Shown here one piece after another: positions 53,544 to 64,000 of a stretch of 64,000 nt of DNA; within the stretch, counting starts at the first letter, position 1, and each line of letters begins with the position of its first letter. The notes beneath the pieces are model-generated. The model searched no databases. It saw nothing but the letters and a program-made list of their open reading frames with translations, and had not been told where the DNA came from. The stretch is from Lindgomyces ingoldianus (lineage: Eukaryota; Ascomycota; Dothideomycetes; Pleosporales; Lindgomycetaceae): NCBI RefSeq assembly GCF_010093535.1, contig NW_022985169.1, forward strand, positions 1,028,044 to 1,092,043, written 5' to 3'. The translations under genes and the position numbers were made by a program.

Positions 53544-54374
53544 CTACCAGTCCTTCTTGACGTCGAAAGACCACTCGAACGTTAGGTGGGACTCGCCATC
53601 GTCGTCGACGAATTTGGAAACAGCGTTATAGTGGCCACGGCCGACCATGCCGGAAGGAGCGGTTTCAGGCTCGACTGGGAAGGAAGTCAGCATCCCGCTA
53701 GTACAGTTTCGGGCAATGGCTGAGCTCATTGGTGATAGAGGTCAAAGGCAGCATTGCGAGGCTTACATTTCTTCTCGTGGAATGGCTTCTCTTCTGTGTT
53801 TGGTCCATAGGATCCCTACGGTACGCGTTAGGGACTTCTAGACGGTTCCCAGCATCCTGATAGGACTCACAATCATCTCCTGCATCTTGTGTTTGACGCC
53901 CATGCGCTTTACAACTTGCAAGTATTTCAAGCCTGCCAAAACCTGATGCTGGACCTGGAAGGTGGCCTTCATGCGGAATTGGGCGCCTTCCTTGATGGTG
54001 AAGGGCTTATCCTTCAGTGCCTCTAGGGCACCGGGAGTCTTCAAATCGATGATGATATCAGGCCGTCCTTCGACTTCGAGGCCGAGGGACAGGATGATGC
54101 ATTTGCGGGGGTCGTTCTTGTCCGAGATGTCCTTGCCAGCGCCGATACCGAGTGACTCTTTCCACTTGCGGAGGGACTCGTCGTTTTGGTCTGTGGACAG
54201 GAAAGGTCAGCGAGGCTGAAGAGGAGCGTTGAGACATCCAGAGTAGGGAAAGAGGAGCATGTCGGAAGAAGTGGCAATACCCAGCTGCTGGTACTCGTCA
54301 ATTGTCTTCTTCTCGCCAACCTTGAAGCCCTCGGTGTGCTCAGGCGTCAGGTCCTCGTCGTGGGCGCCGGCCAT
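53544..54374 (-). CDS. RDI1: Rho GDP-dissociation inhibitor
   Basis: Four exons on the minus strand: 54281-54374, 53871-54190, 53767-53815 and 53544-53674, 197 residues, the usual RhoGDI size. The third exon is only 49 nt. Conserved segments: VGEKKTIDEYQQLDQNDESL, LRKWKESLGIG, KEGAQFRMKATFQVQHQVLA, GSYGPNTEEKPFHEKKFEPE, and the closing immunoglobulin-like strands MVGRGHYNAVSKFVDDD and LTFEWSFDVKKDW. By family it extracts prenylated Rho/Cdc42 GTPases from membranes and holds them in the cytosol. All junctions keep frame. Confidence 0.95.
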
Positions 54375-55491
54375 GTTTGCAATGCGCGGGGCTGTGTGGG
54401 TAGATGATGTAGACGGGAGAGGAGGGTGCGAAGGTCAAGTAACGAGACGTGTGGGTTGAAAATGTTGCGTGGGAGTACAGTGTGGAGTCTTGAAGGGAGG
54501 GGCAGCAAGGAAGCCGTTCTTGAGTGAGCTTCGACCGTTGGCGGGGCACTGGGGCATTCACCGCAATTGTTAGCGTGCTGACCACTGATTGGCCTGTCCC
54601 TGAAACGAGAGCTGTCAGACCCGTTCGATTTCTTGCTTTCCTCATCAATGCCCGCACCTCTCGAGTGTGGACGCTGGCCAGGGAGCGGATATAAAAGCAG
54701 CGGATTGTGCGTGGTGGGGTCTTGACTTGCAGTCCACTTTTGAGGGGCTGTCGGAATCCCAGTGCATGTTGCGGAAGATAGAACATCAGTCGAGAGGCCC
54801 TCGCTCGACACAACCCAGAAAAGCATCATGCAGAAAAGGATGCCGACAATCTTTGAAAGGCTCTTTCGTCAGACCACAGCTTCTCAACGCCCGTGACATT
54901 CCTGTGCGCAATCCAGAGGGGTGAGGTTTCGTGATGCGCTAGACTGCTTTGGCCATCCTAGACAGTGAACACCGCCTTCGAGCAAGCTTCTGGTGAACAG
55001 CGCGCGTCCAATCAATAGTCCTAGCCGCCTATGAAAAGCCAAAAGAGGAAACCAGAAATTTTGCCAGCGCAGCCGACATCCCAGGGAAGGGTCTGGGGAA
55101 GAGGCTGGTCGCGTTGGCTCTTCGTCCAGCCACCGATTAGTCTGCATGGGTCCCCGAGCGAGCGAACCAACTCCATTTGCGGAGCTCTAACTCTCACCAT
55201 CTCAGTCTTTCTCTCCCTCGCTTCAGACGCCTGACCCCTCCCATCTCTACGCTCCCGTCCACCCAGCGCTGCGCATCCAGAGTGCACCTCACTTGCATCG
55301 CAGTCGCCTAGCAGCTGTCACTTTACTGTGCTTCACGGCTGCTGCGCCTCGCGACAGCTGAACAGCATCGTCGCCGCCCTTTGCGCGCTGCGGCCACGTC
55401 CATCTCCGACTTCGCCCTCTCGCACCCTGCGCGCTGTGCGCCCCATCTAGTTCTCGATATTCTGTCATAATATCATACTCATACCCCAATC
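54375..55491. promoter_or_regulatory. Divergent intergenic region RDI1 / BQT4
   Basis: 1.12 kb. It contains a TATAAAAG at about 54689-54696 on the plus strand. It is GC-rich toward 55250-55440, probably the BQT4 leader. Overlapping chance ORFs on the minus strand (up to 160 codons) lack features. Confidence 0.4.
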
Positions 55492-56991
55492 ATGGTCGCA
55501 AAACGGGCTTTGCCGGAGAAGACAAATGGCCTGCTCGAGCCTGAGCATTCTCCGCCTTGTATGTACACGTAGCGCATCGCCCCTCATCGCGGTCCCATCG
55601 CTGACCCTCCGCGCGCAGACGAGTCGCTTGTGGATAGGCGCCGGCTGGGCCAGACGAACCTTGCTGTGAAGCCTGGCATCGTGGGTGTCACAAATGCCTC
55701 GCGGGCGGAAAATTTGGGCACATTCGACTACGCGCACTTGCGGGTACCCCTACCCAAGGATCTCGCCGGATCGGGCATCTTTACCCTTAAGACAGCCACC
55801 TCATACCCGGAATCGTATTTTTTGATGGTACGGCGATGAATCAATTGCATCCCGCAACGATGAGGCAATAGATTGGCTGACGGCGTCACAGAGACGAAGC
55901 AGTGATGGATACATTAGCGCAACTGGAATGTTCAAGGCTGCCTTCCCGTGGGCGTCGCTCACTGAGGAAGAGTCGGAGCGCAGATATCAAAAGACTTTCC
56001 CGTCAGCAGGCCCTGATGAGGTGGCGGGGAGCGTTTGGGTCGCGCCAGAAGAGGGTAAGTGGATACGCGCAGCCCTTTGACTCCTACGAGGTGTGCTCAG
56101 CAAGCTTTGACTGACGTCACAACCACCAAACAGCCCTCCAGTTGTCCGAAGAATACGGCATGCGTCCCTGGATTGAGGCGCTACTTGACCCTCGCCCGAT
56201 TGAGAAAGGCACCAAGGACCGACACAACACCCACATTGCAATGCCTCCTCGATTCGATATCCACAAGGTCACCATAGCGCCGGTCGTTCTACCCCCGACT
56301 TCTGCTTTGCGCCCGACCCGGGCACGATCATCGCGCTCAGCTTCTCCCAGCAAGATTGCGACCCCGAGCCGGAAGATGGCGAGCCCGCGCAAGTCCCGCG
56401 CGACGCGAAACTCGGCTAAACCCGAGGCCTTGAAAACCGAGGACGTTTTTGAGACGATCAAGGTTATTGAGAATGGAACGGGAGTGTCGGAATCCGTTGC
56501 GTCCGAGTCATTAAATGGCGAGGTGAAGGAGGCGGATTCCATTCACATTGAAGTGCAGGAGACTGTCGAGCAGAACGGTGACGTGGATACCGTGTCCACC
56601 AAAGTGCAGGTTGATCTTCCCGCTAGCTCCGCAGAGCTTCCAGCCCTCGAGAACCCGGAGAAGTTGATCGAGGAAGCGACGAAGATGGTTGAAGAGGCTC
56701 AGAAACTTGAAGGTGTGGCCGTGAACGGAGTCAAATCATCAAAGCGCAAGATCGAAGAATTGTCAAAGGGCGAAGATGACGACGCGGAAGCATCGGAAGA
56801 GCGACCAACCAAGCAGGCAAAAACCGTCCCCAACCCAACACAACAATTAAAGAAGGAGAAGGCAACGAGGAGAGCGCTTGTGGGTCTCGGTGTTATGACG
56901 GCGGTCGGGTGCGTACATCTCAGCAAGTTCATTCATATCCAAAGCTAACAGTTATAACAGGGCTGCTGTTCAGTACTTCATGACAGCATGA
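55492..56991 (+). CDS. BQT4: Bqt4-like inner nuclear membrane protein (APSES/KilA-N fold)
   Basis: Five exons: 55492-55558, 55619-55827, 55892-56054, 56134-56908 and 56961-56991, about 414 residues. The N-terminal APSES-like domain includes [33 protein letters not shown] and [21 protein letters not shown] basic Ser/Pro segment ([19 protein letters not shown]) and acidic helices follow. The last exon completes a C-terminal hydrophobic stretch, [20 protein letters not shown], a tail anchor. In fission yeast Bqt4 tethers telomeres and chromatin to the nuclear envelope and its APSES-like domain binds partner proteins. A soluble APSES transcription factor is excluded by the membrane anchor. Confidence 0.9.
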
Positions 56992-57638
56992 GTTTCAGAT
57001 CTGGTCTTCATTTTCCGAGCCGATCTACTTCCTTGATGTTACGGTCTCGATTGACGTCTTGGCTACTTTGCGTTCCCCTTCCCCTTTTCCATACATGCAG
57101 ATACCATCCCCTTTGTTCTATTATGTTCTTCATCTATGTGCGTCACGGCGCAGGTTGTGTGGTGTTTATCTGTCCCTTGATTTCGATGGCGTTGGAAGAA
57201 TAGCACTGCGTTTGCCCATATCACACCCTAGCACTCTCACTGCAGGACCACTTTTGTTACCGCGATAGGAGCTGCAACGGCAGCTAGCCATGAGTAGATC
57301 TTTTTAATTCCATCCCTCACCTTCCTCTTCACTCCTCAATGCACATCCTCCCGCCCACCGACACTCATCCGTGTCAGTCCCGCTAACGGCGGGTGAAAAC
57401 GACTGCATCTGGTAGCTAGAAACCAATGAAGCTATCTGGAGACGCTCCGTCTTCAAATAACCTTGATTTGGGTGTGCCAAATAATTTCGAATCCGTGAAT
57501 GTTTGTACACGGCCTTTTTATTTATTTAATAACCTGCAAACAAGGGCATAACACCACGAGGGGCTGTAGCAACCATGAAGACACTTCCCTCACTAAACAT
57601 CTCAACCCTCACTTGATCCTATCCCATATGCCCCCCCG
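56992..57638. other. Convergent intergenic region after BQT4
   Basis: 647 bp between stop codons; T-rich first half. No gene or repeat seen. Confidence 0.4.
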
Positions 57639-59989
57639 TTACGGCCTTCCCCCACCAGATAGTCGCCCCACCTCTTTAACCGCCTCCTCAAAATCATCAA
57701 ACGCCCTTATCGGTAAACTCGCTTTCTCTAACACCTCCCTCCCCATCTCTTCATTCGTGCCCCGCAATCTCACTACCACCGGTTTCTCGACACCAACTTC
57801 TTTGAACGCGAGGATGATGCCTTCGGCGATCATGTCACACAGCGTTAGGCCCCCGAAAATATTCACGAAGACGACGGAAACACGCGGATCAGAGAGAATA
57901 AGCTTGAAGGAAGTGGAGATGGTTTGGGAGGTCGCTTTGCCGCCTGTGTCGAGGAAGTTGGCGGAGGAAGTGGAGGGAAGGGAGGGATTTTGGGGGGAGG
58001 AGAGACGTAGGTGGAGGACGTCGTTTGTGTTCATAGCAAGGCCGGCGCCGTTGACGAGGGTGCCGATGAGGTTGGTTGGGGCTTCTGCGGAGATGGTCGG
58101 AGGCGTTTGTGTGGAGGTGGAGAATGGGGAAGGGGAGACTAGAGGGATGAATACGATGCCGCTTTTTTCGGCTTCGAGCTCGGTCGGCGGAACTGTGGAT
58201 GTGTCACGCAGATTATGGAGTTCGGATTGCCGTTTGTTAGATTTAAAGGCTGCGTCGTCGAAGTAGAGGTATGGGTTGTACACGATGAGTTCATCTTGGT
58301 TGTTTGAGAGAGAGAGCGAGACGGCCGCGATGATGGCTTCTTTTTCGCGATATAGTTTCCAGAGATTTTGCATTAGCTCGACGACCTGGGTTTTTGCTTT
58401 GAGGGGTGCGGCGTCGAGCTGCAGGTATGAGAGTGCAGATTGAATTGTATCCTGGGACGGGCCATTGCGGAAGTCAAATGGAAATCGTTGGACACGGTAA
58501 TGGAGTTGCTCTGGATTCGTAGTGGGCGCAGCGATAATGCAGGGACTGCGGGCGGAGCGTGCGACGGTTATTCCAAGAAAGTGTGTTGATTCCGGGGCGG
58601 GAAACGGTTTAGGAGAGATAGGGATCTTGTAGGATTTTAGTAGTGAGGAGGATTGGTCTGCTGTCAGATGGAGAAGACGTTGTTGACGGGATGACTGGAC
58701 AGTTGCGGGAGGAGGTCGCGGGCGAGTTGGGAGTCGGGAAGTATGGTAGGATCGACGTTGTTGGGCTTGAGTAGCTGATTGCTCCTTCGTATGGTTAGGA
58801 CTTGAAATAGGATGCTAGATTATAACCAAGCTAACTTACAATCTTAAATCCGTCTCTCCCGGATATGGCAAGGATTTCTTTCATGACTCCTCCGAATTTT
58901 GCAGGATGATCAACCATGGTTACTCCAGCATTTTCGAGTGCCTTGTACTTAGATTCAGCAGTCCCCTCTCCGAGGCCGGTCCAAGCACCAGCATGGCCCA
59001 TGACTCGCCCTGGAGCTGCTTGGAATCCACCTACGACTGCAGCAATCGGCCTGATGGTTGTTAGCACCATTCGCTTTGGGCGGGCCTTGACAGTAAAATC
59101 TTACTTTGGATCTCTAACCCGCTTCCTATAATCCGCTATCCAGTCCGCAGCTTCCTCTTCAGACGTGCCACCTAGTTCCCCAATGATTATGATAGCTTCA
59201 GTATCATTGTCATGCTCAAAAACCCGCAAAGCATCGACGAAATTAGTTCCGGCGATCACATCTCCGCCCATTCCAATGCAGAGGCTCTGTCCTAACCCGG
59301 CTCGAGTCAGTGAGCCCACAGTTTCGTAGGACAAAGTACCAGATTTAGCCACGATACCAATGTGGCCAGGTAAAAAAGTAGGAAGAGGCTGGAAGCCAAT
59401 CCTACAGTGCCCAATTGCAGAGATAATTCCAGGTGCGTTGGCGCCGACTAATCGAGACTTGGACTGCGTGGAAAGCATCGAGTGTATCTAACGGCCCGCA
59501 TTAGAAACTAAAGTTGTGTGGTAGAAGGAAAGAACCTACCCTCATGATATCATGCAAAGGGATATGTTCTGCAACGGCTACAATCAATGGTACCTCTGCC
59601 TCAATTGCTTCCTCTATTGCTGCAGGAGCTTGATGTGCCGCAACGTAGATTCCAGTAGCATCTGGCTTCAGCTGCTCCATTGCCGCTCGCACCGAAGGGA
59701 GGACCGGAAGACCTAGGTGCTCGCCTGATCCATTTGGCTTAACTCCTCCCACAATCTGGGTTCCCCATTCTATCGACTCTTTTGCGTTGGCCGTAGCCTG
59801 CTTGCCAGTGAATCCTTGAAATATGACGCGAGTGTGCTTTCCGATCTTTAAGTTCTGAATAGTGTCGTCGTAACCATTGCATCTTGCTGATGACGAGAAC
59901 AGGGAGCATAGTGGACGGAGATTGAGAGACAAAGACTTGGGTCTATGGAGGAGCATCCTGCTCAAATAACGCGAATAAGGGAGAAACAT
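57639..59989 (-). CDS. Mitochondrial succinyl-CoA-ligase-like alpha-beta fusion protein
   Basis: Four exons on the minus strand: 59540-59989, 59105-59487, 58840-59050 and 57639-58784, about 729 residues. The N-terminus (MFLPYSRYLSRMLLHRPKSL) is a mitochondrial presequence. The alpha part is complete: TRVIFQGFTGKQATANAKES, GIVAKSGTLSYETVGSLTRA, GELGGTSEEEAADWI and the phospho-His segment GRVMGHAGAWTGLGEGTA. After exon 3 the beta part follows (ELIVYNPYLYFDDAAF, TLVNGAGLAMNTNDV, NFLDTGGKATSQTIS, VFVNIFGGLTLCDMIAEGI). Its N-terminal nucleotide-binding part is much shorter than in normal beta subunits and lacks the usual Gly-rich loop. The last intron uses a CGAAG acceptor. The reaction is therefore uncertain. 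Confidence 0.85.
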
Positions 59990-60721
59990 GGTAGCCAAAA
60001 TGTAGGGTTGAAGGGAATCTATGAAGAGAACGAAATAAGAAGGGATATATCGACAACTTGGTCCGCGTCTGAGCCAGCCAACTCTCGCCAAATCGAAGAA
60101 GTCTAAATATGATGTGATCAGCTTCGTAACCTCCAGTAATGATCCTGGTATCTTCTCTGGTGAGATATCTAAATATTTATTCGAAAACAAGAGAAGCTCT
60201 GAAAAGATGTTGTTGTACCACTCCGGAAATAAGAGAGGGGTACTCTAGGTGGATTTGCCTCGGGAACTGGAGTGAAGCTCCGATGCAGGTGATCTACTGC
60301 CGGTAGCATACTTGTCTCACAGCCCAGGTGTGGCATTTCTCCGATATCTTCTTTAAATGACCTACAATTCTCACTGGCATCCTATTTCAAAAGGGGGAGT
60401 TGACGGCAAACATGAAAGAGGGTGAAGCGGACAGGCGACGTTCACAGGTCGGTCCAAGCTTGGATCTTTGGGGGCAAGCCCTTCCCCCACATCTCATCTG
60501 CAGTGAGCTGGGGAGACCTTTGTCTTTCACCAGCATAGTTCTATATATAATTTGCCCCTTGCTGCGTTATCAGACGACTTGTATATAAAGCTGCCGTGTA
60601 CCTTTTCCATCGTACTTTCATTCGTTCTTTGGAAAATATATAGGCTTGTGGTCTGCTGCCGTCTCGCCATCCTTCCATCACCTGAAAACCTACCCCGCAA
60701 AGCCAGCAGCACAACAGCAAA
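59990..60721. promoter_or_regulatory. Divergent intergenic region with TATA-like elements
   Basis: 732 bp. Two TATA-like sequences, CTATATATAA near 60541-60550 and GTATATAAAG near 60580-60589, lie 130-180 bp before the start codon of the plus-strand gene at 60722. Strong TATA boxes are uncommon in this window and could mark regulated transcription. Confidence 0.5.
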
Positions 60722-61364
60722 ATGTCCCACGCAACACCGTCTGAAGCAGGTACATTCAATTAAAGCCTTCATAACCATTTGCACATACGTCTTACAAGTA
60801 TTCGTAGAAGTTGCAAAGACACTCTCCCACCTGGAACTCTCCGCGAAATCTCCACAGAAGCCTAAACCCAAGCCCAAACCTGCGGCCGTAGCCGACAGCT
60901 GGGACGAGGACGTTTCCTCTGGCAGCGACACTGAGACCGAGAGCCCTGATACCTCTGCGCTGTCTCGTTCCACGACTTCGAGCTCAAATAAAGATGCCCT
61001 CTCACCAATCAATACCGCTCCCTCTTACGACGCACCAAACCCTCCACCACCAACCCCTGCATCGCCGACCCCCTTCGATTTTCCAGAGAACCTACCCTAT
61101 GGACAAGCACGCTCTAAAGAAGGTAGTCGGGGAGGAAGTGGAACTGCGAGTCCAGCCCGCCGACCAGAGAAGACGACGGCAGTAGCGGGGAGATTGATTG
61201 CGGGAGCTTTAGGAGTTAAGGCACCGAAGAGGACGGAAGAGGAGAGGGAGTACGATAAGGCGATGAGGGAGAAGGAGAGGAAGCGGAGAGATGAGGAGAG
61301 GAGTAGGGAAAAGCGAGAGAAGGAGGCAGCGGAGCAGAGAAAGAAAGCTGTGTGGGATGACTAG
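60722..61364 (+). CDS. Small charged coiled-coil protein, uncharacterised
   Basis: Two exons, 60722-60749 and 60808-61364, about 194 residues. The first exon encodes MSHATPSEA. A second acceptor nine bases upstream (ACAAG at 60798) would add three residues. The middle is acidic/Ser-rich (DSWDEDVSSGSDTETESPD), then Pro-rich. The C-terminus has a short conserved-looking block (VAGRLIAGALGVKAPKRTEE) and a long Arg/Lys/Glu single helix ending EAAEQRKKAVWDD. No membrane segment. I do not recognise a named family, though the layout looks conserved. Confidence 0.75.
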
Positions 61365-62008
61365 AACTGGGTTTGCGCTTGCTATTAAACGAATTTCTTT
61401 AGTCTGCAAGTCTATCTTTCCGATGATATCTGATAGGACATTGTACGTCTAGGCACTCTGTGATGGAATAGGGCCGTTGGTAGTTTCACTGTAAATATTG
61501 TACGGAATCCGTCTATCTGGTTACTAAGCGGGCGTTCCATTCGGCCTAAAACTTGTCAACCGCAGAATTAGAAGCGGCAGGTACAATTGCGTAAGTCGGG
61601 TGGCCAGCCACAAAGGCCTCCAGGGCTGTCATATCACTAATTACGGGCTAAATACGCACCCGAGCAAGGGCTGGGAGAGATATTTGGATTTGAAGAGACC
61701 TTTGGAATGTTGGGCGATGTTCAGCACCACCCGCGAATGGTGTCATAAATTACATGAAAGCATATGGGGATACGATGCAGAGCACCCCCTATGACACCAA
61801 TACGCCAGGAACGACCAAGAATCCGTAAACTGATAAGCCCACCTTTCATCCTATCTTCATTTCGCCGCCAGCTGAACATCTGTCTCATTGCATAGCAGCC
61901 GTGAAAAGTATGGAGATTCGTGGTCGTCAAGAAGTAGCATAACCGAATGGGTGTCAAGCGAAGGGATGGAAGGACTACGCCTGTGGCCGTGAAGAAGCTG
62001 CAAGGACA
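61365..62008. other. Convergent intergenic region before SMT3
   Basis: 644 bp between stop codons. A 64-codon frame at 61600-61794 has no support. Nothing else seen. Confidence 0.4.
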
Positions 62009-62381
62009 CTAGCAGGTGCCGCCGATCTGTTCTTGATGTACCTCAAGCGTATCTCCATCCTGCATATCAAGCTGTAGGCAAGAGAGTTAACAAAGCGCGG
62101 GTCTTGCAAGTAAAGGCTGTCGTCGCAGGCTGTGGATTAAGACTCACCGTCTCGGGGTTATCCGTAGGCTGCACGCGCTGCCCATCAAAGAGGAATCGGA
62201 CGCTGTTGATGTTCTTTCCTTGACGATCGCAGAAAGCATCCATCAATTTTTTCAGCTGCGTGGTGCGCTTTATCTTGAAGAAGACCTCGTTGTTGTTGTC
62301 TGTAACTTTGATATTGAGATGCTCAGACTGGCCAGCATCCTCTGGCTTCTGCATATTGTTGGGCGATCCGTTGTCCGACAT
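62009..62381 (-). CDS. SMT3: SUMO (ubiquitin-like modifier Smt3) precursor
   Basis: Two exons on the minus strand, 62148-62381 and 62009-62071, 98 residues; intron 62072-62147 begins GTGAGT and ends CTACAG in phase 0. Core motifs HLNIKVTDNNNEVFFKIKRT, KLMDAFCDRQGKNINSVRFL and FDGQRVQPTDNPET then LDMQDGDTLEVHQEQIGG are classical SUMO. The precursor ends GG-TC, so Ulp1-type protease must remove only two residues to expose the Gly-Gly that is conjugated to lysines. The disordered N-terminus includes MQKPEDAG, where a Lys could serve chain formation. Confidence 0.96.
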
Positions 62382-63842
62382 TTTGACAGCAGATCCGGGT
62401 GACTTGCAGGTGAAGGTGGAGAATTCGAAGTCAGAAATGGGTTGGCCGGCTGGAGGGGGATTAGCGACCGTGGAAGGTGGCAGAAGTGGTGTGAGACGAA
62501 CTCGAGCGCGGTTACAGACGCGGATAGAGGTGTCGGCGCTGGATGCCTATCGCCGTAAATTAGTAAAGAGTGAAGGAAGTGAGAGAAAAGAAGACGGTCG
62601 CTGTCTAGACGCGTCGCAGCTCTGTATAGAGGCGGTGGCAAGGGGTCTGGGAGTAAGGAAGAAGAGAAGAAAGTGAGAGAGTTGCGAGGAGAGGTGGTGA
62701 AGTGGGAGAGGCTAGTGGGGTCTGGTTGGCCGGAATCAAAGAACAGTCCAGCCGAGCCGGCGACTTGCGTGCACTCCCAGGCTGTTCCACTCGACGCGGG
62801 AAAATTCTGGCTCGGATTAAGTTGCTGCCTATTCAAATTCGGTGTCAGATTTTTGCGAGACGACAGAGGTATTGGATTCGCAATTGTTGCTTTCACCGGA
62901 AGGAGCGCCTGTCCACGTGACAGTCAAAATGGTAGGCATCTGATGTCACTTCGAGGCACAAACGGACCGGATATGGGCTCACAAATTTGCACAAGGGGTT
63001 GAATGAAGACCTTCGGATGGATCCACCGTGCCATCCCCGGGCATGTGCAATTCAAAGTGAGTAGCAGAGTTTGGCTCGGGAAGGTATTGCTGAGAGGCGC
63101 CACAGATTGCCTGCAGAGGTTCGACTATCGGGAGGAGAAGTGCAGAAAAGAGGTTTGTTCCATTGAGGTCCTCCCCTGCTTGTTTCCTAAGAGAATGAAG
63201 GTCGATGCGCTCTATGAATGCTGCAATGCGTTCTACCAGAAGAACGGGGACGAGGCCAGGACGGTTAGCTGCCCCAAGGCTCCACTCCTCAGGTATGATG
63301 ACATCCCCTAGACTGGTCTGTCCACCGTCCACTGATGACGAACAGACTGAAGATGAAGCAAAGGGGACAAGGCATCTAGTCGAGATAGCTGTCAATGGAG
63401 ATGAATGCACGAGCAGATGTCACACCCCCTTTCGAGTCTGCGCCTTCAGCCTCCATAAAGAAGTCCAGCCAGGTAGTAGAAGGTATTTTGTTCTAAGGCG
63501 ATCGTGAGCACGCAAGAGACCGCGAAGGTCTGTACAAACATTGAATGTAAAGTTTGAACCGAGACTCTAATGAAAGCCTAAAGACATTGAAGAAGAAAAG
63601 AGGAGGTGGAGCGGCAGCCTTTGCAGATATTTTGTGAAGCCGCCAAGCGAGACACGCTAAGCGCACGAGCCACTCACATTCGAGCTTGTCGCTCTGTTTC
63701 CGTTGAACAAACAACAGTGAATTCACCCCCGACAACAACCTCGACCCCCTCGGGCAGCCAAAGCCTGCGTCTTAGCATTACAGCTTCCTTCCCCCACCTG
63801 GTCTTACTATCCTACTCCGCCATCCTCACTTCTCCCGCAATC
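62382..63842. other. Divergent intergenic region, SMT3 / gene at right edge
   Basis: 1.46 kb without a supported gene. A 143-codon minus-strand frame at 62979-63410 looks mildly protein-like but has no ATG. The last 100 bases before 63843 are C/T-rich leader-like sequence. Confidence 0.4.
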
Positions 63843-64000
63843 ATGGCGTCACCGTCGAGGCGACCGCAGCCGCCTGCATTTCAAGTACGCTCCCGATTCA
63901 AGCTTCAGCTCCATCATACAATTGATTTCACCTTTTCCAAAGCCCGTACACTAACTTTTGCGTCTTCTATAGCTTCCCGTTGCAGGCCCGGGTGTGACGC
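63843..64000 (+). CDS. 5' end of an unidentified gene, truncated by the window
   Basis: The first exon 63843-63884 encodes MASPSRRPQPPAFQ; the donor GTACGC and acceptor TTCTATAG define an 88-nt intron (63885-63972). The second exon begins LPVAGPGVT and leaves the window. The ATG context ATCATGG and Pro-rich start are plausible, but nothing identifies the product. Confidence 0.6.
   Translation, partial: MASPSRRPQPPAFQVRSRFKLQLHHTIDFTFSKARTLTFASSIASRCRPGCD

Noticed and set aside
54340..54829. Minus-strand ORFs of 157 and 160 codons before RDI1
   Set aside because: They overlap each other in two frames, cover the RDI1 start and leader, and lack domain features.

Overview
This 64 kb window is nuclear DNA of a filamentous ascomycete (Pezizomycotina). 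I see intron-bearing protein genes with short GT-AG introns (mostly 47-220 nt, many with a CTAAC/CTAAT-like branch site), tight convergent and divergent spacing, and fungus-typical families: Dad1, Bqt4, a Pth11-like rhodopsin-domain protein, Ppg1, a Gid8-type CTLH protein, cyanamide-hydratase-like HD protein and Vba-type MFS. The protein flavour is closest to Leotiomycetes, but that is an inference and no species can be named. No rRNA or tRNA gene, CRISPR array or prokaryotic feature was recognised.

Left third (1-19.2 kb): a gene-dense housekeeping block. In order: an EF-hand secretory protein (Ssp120-like), TYW2/Trm12 (wybutosine), a DUF4743-Nudix hydrolase, RPB8, a large F-box protein, Elp4, an 83-residue membrane protein, Sen34, Dad1, a small unassigned two-exon gene, a five-exon rhodopsin-domain protein, and an intronless vacuolar-type Ca2+-ATPase (PMC1 type). 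A 3.1 kb gene-free, GC-richer stretch precedes the Ca2+-ATPase.

Middle (22.3-35.1 kb): a cyanamide-hydratase-like HD protein with a very long 708-nt intron, a 14-TM Vba-type transporter sharing a 260 bp promoter with a class I glutamine amidotransferase, apyrase Ynd1, two uncharacterised proteins, and a twin ABC ATPase whose two nucleotide sites are asymmetrically degraded.

Accessory island (35.1-40.6 kb): gene-poor and AT-richer. It holds a clear 640 bp non-autonomous hAT-type element (37535-38174) with terminal inverted repeats and a perfect 8 bp target duplication GTCAAGCA. The element sits inside an ORF that would be continuous if the element were removed. Nearby are a diverged duplication and a second coding-like relic with several in-frame stops.

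Right third (40.6-64 kb): Gid8, uridine kinase/UPRT, Ppg1 phosphatase, a large P/Q/Y-rich protein, AP-3 beta, an unassigned protein, RhoGDI, Bqt4, a mitochondrial succinyl-CoA-ligase alpha-beta fusion with a reduced nucleotide-binding part, a small charged protein, SUMO, and the first codons of a gene running off the right edge.

The genes do not form one pathway. Loose themes are tRNA maturation (TYW2, Elp4, Sen34), vacuole/Ca2+/endomembrane traffic (PMC1, Vba-type, Ynd1, AP-3, Ssp120) and nucleus/chromosome work (Dad1, Bqt4, SUMO, RPB8). All splice sites are my own reading of the sequence and protein continuity, with no transcript data. I found no convincing wholly new multi-gene system; the strongest non-gene discovery is the hAT-type element and the decayed locus it interrupts.
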